Source: Thermodesulfobacteriota bacterium (GTDB lineage: Bacteria > Desulfobacterota > GWC2-55-46). Taken from it: a stretch of 64,000 nucleotides of DNA. The DNA is taken from contig CP129479.1 in assembly GCA_030583865.1 (NCBI GenBank), positions 2,132,819-2,196,818 of the forward strand, in the 5' to 3' direction. Below, in pieces: positions 33,469 through 40,989 of this stretch. The position numbers and the translations under genes are program-made. The notes under the pieces were generated by a model. That model was given only the letters and a program-made list of their open reading frames with translations, searched no databases and was not told where the DNA came from. The number at the start of each line of letters is the position of its first letter. Within the stretch, counting starts at the first letter, position 1.

Positions 33469-34317
33469 CTATGCCCCGAGTATCCGCCTGACCTCTGCGA
33501 GGTTCCTCAAGTCGTCCTCGTCCGAGTCCTTCGGGGTCTCGAGTATCATGGGCACCTTCTTTATCTTCGGGTGGTTGAGGAAGTGCCTGAACGATTCGCT
33601 CCCTATCGCGCCCTTGCCGATATCGGCGTGCCGGTCGAGCTTCGAGCCAAGTCCGCCGCGCGAGTCGTTAAGGTGTATGACCCTGAGGCTCCCGCGTCCG
33701 GCCTCCGCTTCTATCCTCTTTGCGAGTGAATCGGCCTCTTTCGCTGTCGAGTAGGAATAGCCTGCTGCGAACGCATGGCATGTGTCGAAGCAGAGGCCCG
33801 CATCGAGCCCGTTTTCCTTGGCGCCCCTTATTATCCGCCCGATGTCGTCGAGCCTGCTCCCGAAGCCCGACCCTGATCCCGATGTGTTCTCAAGGAGGAC
33901 GCGCGTGGTCCTGCCGAGGCCGCTGCCCGCCACCTCCATGAGGGCAAGGGAAACCCTCTTCAGCGCGAAAGCGGGGCCCATGTCCTGCGGGCTTCCGAGG
34001 TGCGTGACCAGGTAGTCCGCGCCTATGGCCTCGGCTATTCCCAGCTCCTTTTTGAACATGTCGATCGACTTGTGGAAGATGGCGTCGTCCGGCGCGGTGA
34101 GGTTTATGAGGTAGTTCGTATGGACGACCACCGGGAAAAGGCCGGCCTCCTTCCTCAGGGCCCTGAAGAGCCGGGCCTCGGCTTCGGGGAGCGGCGTGTA
34201 TATCCAGCTCCTCGGGTTCCTGCCGAATATCTGCATGGCGTCGCACCCGAGCCGCCTGGCCCTCTCTATCGACTTCGAGACCCCTCCGGCGATCGAGACA
34301 TGGACGCCGAGCGGCAT
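33469..34317 (-). CDS. nfo: Deoxyribonuclease IV (AP endonuclease, Nfo family)
   Basis: This 282-residue TIM-barrel endonuclease opens with GVHVSIAGGVSKSIERA and carries AMQIFGRNPRSW, VHTNYLINL, LLENTSGSGSGFGSR, CFDTCHAFAAGYS and HLNDSRGGLGSKLDRHADIG, the metal-binding signatures of the Nfo family. It repairs abasic sites. Its ATG overlaps the upstream gene's stop as TGATG. Confidence 0.92.
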   Translation of the reverse strand: MPLGVHVSIAGGVSKSIERARRLGCDAMQIFGRNPRSWIYTPLPEAEARLFRALRKEAGLFPVVVHTNYLINLTAPDDAIFHKSIDMFKKELGIAEAIGADYLVTHLGSPQDMGPAFALKRVSLALMEVAGSGLGRTTRVLLENTSGSGSGFGSRLDDIGRIIRGAKENGLDAGLCFDTCHAFAAGYSYSTAKEADSLAKRIEAEAGRGSLRVIHLNDSRGGLGSKLDRHADIGKGAIGSESFRHFLNHPKIKKVPMILETPKDSDEDDLRNLAEVRRILGA

Positions 34318-35297
34318 CAGCCCCTGCCCGCCTTGGCCTCGAGCCTTCTCCTCGCGGCGGACGCGAGGGCCGAGGATACGTTCTTGCTTTTGGCTATCGT
34401 CTGCAGGTCCTTTTCGAACACCGTATCGAGGAGCTTAAGTGAAATGGCGAGCGGCGTCTTTGGGTTTGACAGCATCCCGGTCCTTATCGTATGGCTCTTC
34501 ATCCATTCCTTATTCCGGGATATCTGGCGCAGCAGGTCGTCGCTCGTCCCTTTTGAAGCCGTAACCTTCTGGACCTCCTCCTCGGTGACCCTCGGGTTTT
34601 TGAGCACCGCCACCGCGATTATCTTGTTCGGGTCTTTTACAAGGAGCTCCCTCGCGGCCTTGTTCCCGCAAAGCGCGAGCTTAAGCTTCTGGCCCATTGT
34701 CATGCTGGATACGGCCTTGTAGATGTTCTGCTCGTCCGCCTTGGCCCTCTTTTCGTCAAGGAGGTCTTTCTCTATCTGCTCGGAGGGGAGGGGGCCTGCC
34801 TCGCCCGGTTTCGCCGTCCCGGGGTTAAGCAACCGCTCTTCAAGGAGGCCGGACATGGAAAGCGTCATGAGGGGGTTCTTTCTGAGCGCCTCGACGAGAA
34901 AGGGCTTTCTTGAAAGCAAAGCGCCGTCCTCTGAAATAGCGGCCACGACCTCCTCAGGCCCGGTCTCGGCAAGTGACTTCAGCGTCTCGTCATCGGTGCC
35001 CGGGTTAAGAGCGGCCATTATCCGGAGCGAGTCGTCGTCCCTGAGCTCGAGCGCCTTTTTTATGACAAGCGGGTCGAGCTTCTCTTCAAGCGCCTTTATC
35101 AGACCCTCAAGTGGATACTCGCCGAGGCTCTTTTTTGCCGCGCCCGACACTGCCGGGTCCTTGTCAAAGCCCAGGACAAAGAGGACCGTCACCTCGTCTG
35201 AGGGAGGGAGCGCCTCGTCCCCGGCCCTTTTTGCCAGCGCGAGCCGACCCTCGGGCGGCGCCTTGAAAAACCTGAGAAGCTCCTGCCGGACCTTCAT
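34317..35297 (-). CDS. HEAT-like helical repeat protein
   Basis: This 326-residue soluble protein has irregular helical repeats of about 35-40 residues (for example LIKALEEKLDPLVIKKALEL, ETLKSLAETGPEEVVAAISED and KNPRVTEEEVQKVTASKG). It has no catalytic motif. It is coupled to nfo by a TGATG overlap and starts four bases after the EF-G-like gene, so the three form an operon. Exact role unknown. Confidence 0.65.
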   Translation of the reverse strand: MKVRQELLRFFKAPPEGRLALAKRAGDEALPPSDEVTVLFVLGFDKDPAVSGAAKKSLGEYPLEGLIKALEEKLDPLVIKKALELRDDDSLRIMAALNPGTDDETLKSLAETGPEEVVAAISEDGALLSRKPFLVEALRKNPLMTLSMSGLLEERLLNPGTAKPGEAGPLPSEQIEKDLLDEKRAKADEQNIYKAVSSMTMGQKLKLALCGNKAARELLVKDPNKIIAVAVLKNPRVTEEEVQKVTASKGTSDDLLRQISRNKEWMKSHTIRTGMLSNPKTPLAISLKLLDTVFEKDLQTIAKSKNVSSALASAARRRLEAKAGRG

Positions 35298-35301
35298 CCC
35301 T

Positions 35302-37401
35302 TCACTCCGCCTTTTCCTTCTCCGGCCTGTGCGCGGCTATTATCTTCTGGCGGAGGTGCGTCGGCACCTCCTCGTAATGCGAGAACTCCATCGTGAATAT
35401 GCCCCTGTCGCCCGTCATTCCTCGGAGATCAGTCGCGTATGTAATGACCTCCGCCATGGGCACGAGGGCCCTTATGGTCTGGCTGCCTGCCTTGGGCTCG
35501 GCGCCCAGTATCTTCCCGCGCCGCGAGTTTATGTCTCCGATAACGTCCCCGAGCTTCTCTTCCGGTACGCCTATCTCCATCCTCATGACCGGTTCGAGGA
35601 TGACCGGGTTTGCCTCCTCAAGCCCCTTCTTGAAGCCCATTGACCCCGCTATCTTGAAGGCCATCTCGGACGAATCTACCGTGTGGTAAGTGCCGTCATA
35701 GAGGGCTACCCTGACGTCCACGACCGGGAACCCGGCAAGCACCCCGTGCCTCATGGCCTCGATTACGCCTTTTTCTACGGCGGGTATGTACTGCCTCGGT
35801 ATGGCGCCCCCGGTTATCTGGTCCACGAACTCGAATCCCTTGCCCCTGGGGAGCGGGCTTATGTCGAGCCACGTATCCCCGTACTGCCCCCTGCCGCCCG
35901 ACTGCTTTTTGTATTTCCCCTGCACCTTCACATGGGACCTTATGGTCTCCTTGTAGGGCACCATCGGGGTCTTGAGCTCCACCTCGCAGCCGAACTTCCT
36001 TTTAAGCTTCTCGACCGATACTTCGATGTGCACCTGCCCCACGCCGGAGAGGAGAAATTCGTGCGTCTCCTCTTCCATCCTGAAATCCAGGCTCGGGTCC
36101 TCCTCCATGAGCTTGGCTATGGCGAGCGGGGCCTTGTCCTCGTCCGCCTTGGTCTTCGGGTGTATGGCATAGGAGAGCGATGACACGATAGGCGGAAACT
36201 GCGGGAAGCTCACGGGCCCGGCGATGTCCGATAGCGTGTCGCCTATGTGAGTGTCCTTCAATTTCGAGACGGCCGCTATGTCCCCGGCCTCTACCCTCCC
36301 TACCTCTTTCAGTTTCTTCCCCTCCATCAGGTAAAGGTGGCTTATCTTCTCTTTTATGTCCCTCGTGGGGTTGAGGACCGTAGAGTCGGCGTGCAGGGCC
36401 CCGGAGAAGACCCTGAATATGGAGAGCTTTCCGGTGTAGGGGTCGATGAGCGACTTGAAGACGAAAGCCGAAAAGGGCTCCTCGACCCTGGGCTCCCGCT
36501 CTATCTCCTCCCCGGTCCTCGGGTCAACGCCCCTTATATGCCCACGGATGGCGCCCTTGTCGAGCGGAGAAGGCAGGTTCCCGTTCACCGCGTCCATCAA
36601 CAGATTCACGCCCATGTTCTTGAGCGCGGAGCCCAGGTAGACAGGGATGAACCTCCTTGTGAGGACCCCTTCCCTCAGGGCCTTCATGAGCTCCTCTTTC
36701 GATATCTCGTCGCCGTTAAGGTATTTCTCCGTAAGCGCCTCGTCCGATTCGGCCACCGCGGCTATCATGTTCTCCCTCATTGCCGCGGCCTCGGATTCGA
36801 GCTCTTTCGGGACTACGCCGGTTTCGAATCCTCCGGAGCCGTCGTCCTTGTATATATAGGCCTTCATGGAGACGAGGTCCACGAGCCCCCTGAAGCCGTG
36901 CCCCTCGCCTATGGGTATCTGCATGGGCACGCCCTTGACCTTGAGGACCTTCTCCATGTCGTCCACGGCCCTTAGATAGCCCGCCCTCTCGCGGTCCATC
37001 TTGTTGACGAAGGCTATGCGGGAGACCTCGAACTCGTCAGCGAACTCCCAAATCTTTTCTGTCTGGACTTTCACGCCGGATATGGCGCTGAGGATGACCA
37101 CGGCCCCGCCGACCACCCTGAGCGAGTCCCTGGTCTCGGTGAGGAAGTTCGAATACCCCGGGGTGTCTATCACGTTCACCCGGCAGCCGTCCCAATCGTA
37201 GTGGTGTATGGCCGCGGAAATGGTAATCTTCCGCTTCTGCTCCTCGGGCTCGAAGTCGAGGTGCGAAGTGCCGTCGTCCACCTTGCCGAGCCTGTCGATC
37301 GCCCCGGCGTTGAAGAGCATCGCCTCAGCGAGGGAGGTCTTGCCCGCGCCGCCGTGCGCGATGACGGATATGTTCCTCTTTTTCTCCAGCGAGACTTCCA
37401 T
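35302..37401 (-). CDS. Elongation factor G-like translational GTPase (EF-G-2 type)
   Basis: This 699-residue protein starts at an ATG with a GGAGG site. G motifs are AHGGAGKTS (G1), DTPGYSNF (G3) and NKMDRERAG (G4), followed by EF-G domains II-V including HRGKI-like NSRRGKILGAE. The G1 sequence AHGGAGKT rather than AHIDAGKTT, and the lone location away from ribosomal protein or EF-Tu genes, point to the second EF-G lineage rather than the main translocase. Such paralogues may act in recycling or stress. Confidence 0.85.
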   Translation of the reverse strand: MEVSLEKKRNISVIAHGGAGKTSLAEAMLFNAGAIDRLGKVDDGTSHLDFEPEEQKRKITISAAIHHYDWDGCRVNVIDTPGYSNFLTETRDSLRVVGGAVVILSAISGVKVQTEKIWEFADEFEVSRIAFVNKMDRERAGYLRAVDDMEKVLKVKGVPMQIPIGEGHGFRGLVDLVSMKAYIYKDDGSGGFETGVVPKELESEAAAMRENMIAAVAESDEALTEKYLNGDEISKEELMKALREGVLTRRFIPVYLGSALKNMGVNLLMDAVNGNLPSPLDKGAIRGHIRGVDPRTGEEIEREPRVEEPFSAFVFKSLIDPYTGKLSIFRVFSGALHADSTVLNPTRDIKEKISHLYLMEGKKLKEVGRVEAGDIAAVSKLKDTHIGDTLSDIAGPVSFPQFPPIVSSLSYAIHPKTKADEDKAPLAIAKLMEEDPSLDFRMEEETHEFLLSGVGQVHIEVSVEKLKRKFGCEVELKTPMVPYKETIRSHVKVQGKYKKQSGGRGQYGDTWLDISPLPRGKGFEFVDQITGGAIPRQYIPAVEKGVIEAMRHGVLAGFPVVDVRVALYDGTYHTVDSSEMAFKIAGSMGFKKGLEEANPVILEPVMRMEIGVPEEKLGDVIGDINSRRGKILGAEPKAGSQTIRALVPMAEVITYATDLRGMTGDRGIFTMEFSHYEEVPTHLRQKIIAAHRPEKEKAE

Positions 37402-37440
37402 CAAACCACCTCCTCCGGGTTGAGGGTCTCACGTATGTTT

Positions 37441-37580
37441 GGCAATCTCTAAAGATCAGAGATCTTTCCTGAAATCAAGGAAGGCCGGAATAAAAAGCGG
37501 AGCATATATGACAATATGTGAGCATTTTTATTCCAGTAACTACCCGGATTCCGGGGAAAGACCAATCTTCAGAGGTTGCC
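37441..37580 (+). repeat. Repeat C1, copy a
   Basis: This 140-base element begins GGCAATCTCTAAAGATCAG and ends CAGAGGTTGCC, with the conserved core GGAATAAAAAGCGGAGCATA followed by TGTGAGCATTTTTATTCC. It ends exactly at the base before the TAG stop codon (complement 37581-37583) of the TPR gene. Confidence 0.85.
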
Positions 37581-38048
37581 CTATCTGTTTTTCTTTTTTC
37601 CCAGAAGGCCGGGGACCGTCCTCCTCAGTAGTATCCCGAGGAACTTGTTCAGCGGGTTAGACCTGTCGAGGACCGGGATGACCGGCCTGTTCCTGAACCC
37701 GAGCTGTATGAGGAGCGAGTTCATCTCCTCGTTCGCGGCGTCGTACCTCAAGCCCTTCTTGAATACCTTTATGGCCCCTTTTTTATTTCCCGCGGCCATG
37801 TAGACCTTGCCGAGGTTCAGGTAGAACTCGGCCCTGAAGAACTCCTTCTTTACGGCCCTGGTGCAGAACTCGAGGCCAAGGCCGATCTCCCCGGCCCTCA
37901 TGGCCCTGACCATGCCGTAGTACGACATGTACTCAGGGTTCTCCTTGTCCTCTTTCCAGGCCTTGTCGAACGATTTCAAGGCCCTGTCAAGGTTGTCTTC
38001 CTTAAGAAAGCGTTTCCCAGCGATGAAGTGTTCCCGGCCTTCAGACAT
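37581..38048 (-). CDS. Small TPR-like protein
   Basis: This 155-residue protein has about three tetratricopeptide-type helix pairs (FDKAWKEDKENPEYMSYYGMV, AEFYLNLGKVYMAAGNKKGAI) and a basic C-terminal tail rich in Arg and Lys. It has no signal peptide. It abuts coaX with no intervening bases and is followed at once by a C1 repeat. Probably an adaptor; partner unknown. Confidence 0.75.
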   Translation of the reverse strand: MSEGREHFIAGKRFLKEDNLDRALKSFDKAWKEDKENPEYMSYYGMVRAMRAGEIGLGLEFCTRAVKKEFFRAEFYLNLGKVYMAAGNKKGAIKVFKKGLRYDAANEEMNSLLIQLGFRNRPVIPVLDRSNPLNKFLGILLRRTVPGLLGKKKNR

Positions 38049-38813
38049 CTAATCTATCTTCCCTCCGTGGATTATCCTTAAGCCCTTGAGGGTCAGGAAT
38101 TCGTCTACTTCGGTTATGCGCCTCGACCTGCCCTTGAAAAGGCCCGCGTATCCGCCTGTCGCGACCACCATGGGCCTTGTCCCGGCTTCTTCGGCCATCC
38201 TCTCCAGTATGCCCTCCACGAGCCCCAGGAATCCGTAGAATATCCCGGAGCGCATGGCCTCGACAGTGTTCCTGCCGATAACCCTGTCGGGCTTATCGGG
38301 CTCGACCCTTGGGAGCACTGCGGTCTTCGAATGGAGCGCCTCTGCCGACAAGCCCATGCCAGGGGCGATCGCGCCGCCTGCGAACTCGCCTTTCCCCGTA
38401 ACGTAATCGAATGTCGCCGCGGTCCCGAGATCGGCCACTATGAGCGGCTTCCTATGTATGCTGAAAGCCGCGACCGCGTTTACGAGCCTGTCAGGGCCTA
38501 CCTCCGAGGGTCTTTCCGTGAGGACCTTAATCCCGCAGTTCTCATGCGTGACGAACGTCGCGCTAAGGCCCAGGTATCTGGCGAGCGCGTCCTTCATGGC
38601 CCCATTCAGCTGCGGAACGACCGAAGAGACTATGGCCGCCTTGAGGTCCGGTGCCTTTATGCCCGAGGATGACAAGAGCGCAACGAGCGAGGCCCCGTAC
38701 TCGTCAGCCGTCCTACCGGCGTCCGTCGAGAGACGCCAGCTCTCCGTAAGCCCTGCGCCCCTGAAAGCACCCAGGGTGATGGATGTATTGCCTATGTCTA
38801 CGGTCAGGAGCAC
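38049..38813 (-). CDS. coaX: Type III pantothenate kinase
   Basis: The 254-residue ASKHA-fold kinase begins with the phosphate-binding DIGNTSITLG motif and has GPDRLVNAVAA, DLGTAATFDYV and GGAIAPGMGLS. It phosphorylates pantothenate in the first step of coenzyme A synthesis and is insensitive to CoA feedback. It starts with GTG directly after the birA stop codon. Confidence 0.93.
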   Translation of the reverse strand: MLLTVDIGNTSITLGAFRGAGLTESWRLSTDAGRTADEYGASLVALLSSSGIKAPDLKAAIVSSVVPQLNGAMKDALARYLGLSATFVTHENCGIKVLTERPSEVGPDRLVNAVAAFSIHRKPLIVADLGTAATFDYVTGKGEFAGGAIAPGMGLSAEALHSKTAVLPRVEPDKPDRVIGRNTVEAMRSGIFYGFLGLVEGILERMAEEAGTRPMVVATGGYAGLFKGRSRRITEVDEFLTLKGLRIIHGGKID

Positions 38814-39797
38814 CTATTCGGATGCCGCCTCCATGTCTCCGGCCACTATCTTTCTTACGGCGCCGCCCGGCTCCCTGATAAGGAGCGCCCCGGTATCGTC
38901 GACACCCAGGCAGACGCCTTTTACGGCATTGCCGAACGAGACGACCCGTATCTCCTTGCCCTCAAAGCCGAAATACCTCTTCCATTCCGAAAGTATGGGC
39001 ACGGGACCCTCGGCTAAGTATACCTTATACCACAGCTCGACGCTCGATAAAAGGCGGGCCGCCAGGGCGCTTCTATCGACCTCGCCCCCCTTGGCCTCCC
39101 GGACGGAAGTGGCCGTATTCCTTATGTATTCCGGGAACATGGACCTGGTCATATTGACGTTCACGCCGATGCCCATCACCACGAAATGCACCCTCTCGGG
39201 CTCGGAGCCCATCTCAAGGAGTATGCCTGCCGCCTTCCTCCCGTTGATGAGTACGTCGTTCGGCCATTTCAGGACCGGCCTTGCCGGGCAAAATTCCGAT
39301 ATCGCCTCTGCCGCTGCAACGGCCGCCACGAACGTAAGCCAGTGCGCCTCTTCCGGCGGTATGAGCGGCCTTAAGAGTATCGACATGTAGATATTTAGCC
39401 CTGCAGGAGACTCCCATTTCCTCCCGAGCCGCCCCTTTCCACCGGCCTGGCTCTCGGCCATTACGACCGTGCCTTCTCTTGACCCGTTCCGGGCAAGCTC
39501 AAAGGCCTCGGCATTGGTGGAGCCGACTTCATTGTGGAAGCGGAGTTCCCTTCCGATAAAGCCTGTCTTGAGAAGTGACGATACCTCCGTGCCGTTAAAC
39601 GGTAGGGAGCCCTCCAGCCTGTAGCCCTTTGAAGGGCTTGCCTCTATCGTGTAACCGGATTTCCTGAGGGCCTCGATGTGCTTCCAGACCGCGGTCCTGG
39701 TAACACCCAGCGCCCTGCTGAGCTTCTGCCCCGAGACATGGCCCGGCCCCGCCTTTAGGAGCCTTATTATCTCTCTTTCCTGACCCTTGTCCCGCAT
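38814..39797 (-). CDS. birA: Biotin-protein ligase/biotin operon repressor
   Basis: The 327-residue bifunctional protein has an N-terminal winged helix (GQKLSRALGVTRTAVWKHIEAL) and a ligase domain with STNAEAFELA, QAGGKGRLGRKWESP and KWPNDVLI biotinyl-AMP motifs, ending in an SH3-like C-terminal domain. It attaches biotin to carboxylases and represses biotin genes. It overlaps the end of nadC by about 31 bases and abuts coaX: nadC-birA-coaX is a common operon. Confidence 0.93.
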   Translation of the reverse strand: MRDKGQEREIIRLLKAGPGHVSGQKLSRALGVTRTAVWKHIEALRKSGYTIEASPSKGYRLEGSLPFNGTEVSSLLKTGFIGRELRFHNEVGSTNAEAFELARNGSREGTVVMAESQAGGKGRLGRKWESPAGLNIYMSILLRPLIPPEEAHWLTFVAAVAAAEAISEFCPARPVLKWPNDVLINGRKAAGILLEMGSEPERVHFVVMGIGVNVNMTRSMFPEYIRNTATSVREAKGGEVDRSALAARLLSSVELWYKVYLAEGPVPILSEWKRYFGFEGKEIRVVSFGNAVKGVCLGVDDTGALLIREPGGAVRKIVAGDMEAASE

Positions 39798-40684
39798 AGG
39801 GATACCACTTCCATGCTGATGTCCACGGCCCGCGCCGAATGTGTAATGCTCCCGGCGGATATGAAATCCACGCCCGTTTTCGATATGGGGCCTATGGTTT
39901 CAAGGCTCACGTTCCCCGACGCCTCCACGAGCGCCCTTTTCCCGATTATCTTCACGGCCTTCCTCATCTCAGAGGGGGCCATGTTGTCGAGCATTATTAT
40001 ATCCGCCCCGCCTGCTTCCAGGGCTTCCCTTGTCTCGCGGAGGTCCGTGACCTCCACTTCCACCTTCACCCTGCCCCGGTATTTCCTCCTCACTGAATCC
40101 AGCGCGGCGGCAACCGACCCCGCCGCCTTTATGTGGTTGTCCTTTATCAAGACCGCATCGAAGAGGCCTGACCTGTGGTTCTCCCCGCCCCCGGCTTTAA
40201 CGGCATACCTCTCAAGGGGCCTCATGCACGGGGTCGTCTTCCTGGTGTCCAGGAGTTTCACGTCCGGGGACTTTATTCTCCGCGCGAACTCATGGGTCCT
40301 CGTAGCTATGCCGGAGAGGCGCTGCAGGAAGTTGAGGGCGACCCTTTCGCCCGTAAGGAGCGCGGAGAGCTTGCCCGAGACTGTAGCGATGGCCTGCCCT
40401 TTCCCCACCCGCTCGCCGTCTGTAAAGCCGGACCTGAATACGGCCTTTCTGTCGAGCTTTTTAAAGACCATCTCCGGGATGAAGAGCCCGGCTATTACCA
40501 TGTCTTCCTTTGCAATGAACTCCGCGGCCCCGGCCTGCCCTTTTTTGACTATCGCATCGGTCGTAATGTCGCCGGCGCCCACGTCCTCTGCAAGGGCCGC
40601 GTCTATGAGAAGGGCCGCGTAGTTTTTGAGCGCCTTGCCTACACCAAGTCGGCCACGTTTTTCCCGGGCGATATTCTTTCTCAA
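39767..40684 (-). CDS. nadC: Nicotinate-nucleotide pyrophosphorylase (quinolinate phosphoribosyltransferase)
   Basis: This is the NAD-synthesis enzyme that converts quinolinate and PRPP to nicotinate mononucleotide. Motifs include EDVGAGDITT, LLDTRKTTPCMRPLERYAV, GGGENHRSGLFDAVLIKDNH and ASGNVSLETI. The only start between the conserved domain and the adjacent C1 repeat is a TTG at 40684, giving 305 residues. The repeat's conserved AGAGGTTGCC end places an AGAGG ribosome-like site six bases before it. Alternative starts lie within the repeat itself. Confidence 0.88.
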   Translation of the reverse strand: MRKNIAREKRGRLGVGKALKNYAALLIDAALAEDVGAGDITTDAIVKKGQAGAAEFIAKEDMVIAGLFIPEMVFKKLDRKAVFRSGFTDGERVGKGQAIATVSGKLSALLTGERVALNFLQRLSGIATRTHEFARRIKSPDVKLLDTRKTTPCMRPLERYAVKAGGGENHRSGLFDAVLIKDNHIKAAGSVAAALDSVRRKYRGRVKVEVEVTDLRETREALEAGGADIIMLDNMAPSEMRKAVKIIGKRALVEASGNVSLETIGPISKTGVDFISAGSITHSARAVDISMEVVSLCGTRVRKER

Positions 40685-40817
40685 GGCAACCTCTAAAAAT
40701 TTGAGATTTTTCCCGCTTTTCCCGAAGGCCGGGGATAAAAGGCGGAGCATATATGACAATACGTGAACATTTTTATTCCCGCTAACTACGCGGTTAGGGG
40801 AAAATATCAATTTTTAG
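40685..40817 (+). repeat. Repeat C1, copy b (fused to C2)
   Basis: It begins GGCAACCTCTAAAAATTTG directly next to the nadC start and carries the AGCGGAGCATATATGACAAT-like core as GGCGGAGCATATATGAC. Its right terminal repeat is replaced at TTTTTAG by the start of a C2 element. Confidence 0.8.
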
Positions 40818-40818
40818 C

Positions 40819-40975
40819 TTGCTGAAAAACTCCGTTTTTATTCAGGCTGCTCAAAAAGCTCCAGATGCGAGGCCCCAGTTGGAACAGGGGAGAGAGGAAT
40901 GCGGCGTACTTTTCGTGTACGCCTTCGTAGCCAGCGACGTAGCCTTCGACGCAGATGGACTTTTTCAGCAGCCTG
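40819..40975 (+). repeat. Repeat C2, copy b
   Basis: This ~157-base element runs from TTGCTGAAAAACTCCG to GGACTTTTTCAGCAGCCTG. The ends form an inverted repeat, and the interior holds GAGGAATG(A/C)GGCGTAC and TTTTCGTGTACGCC. It lies between the nadC-linked C1 copy and the valS stop codon. Confidence 0.8.
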
Positions 40976-40989
40976 TGTCAGAGGCTGCC

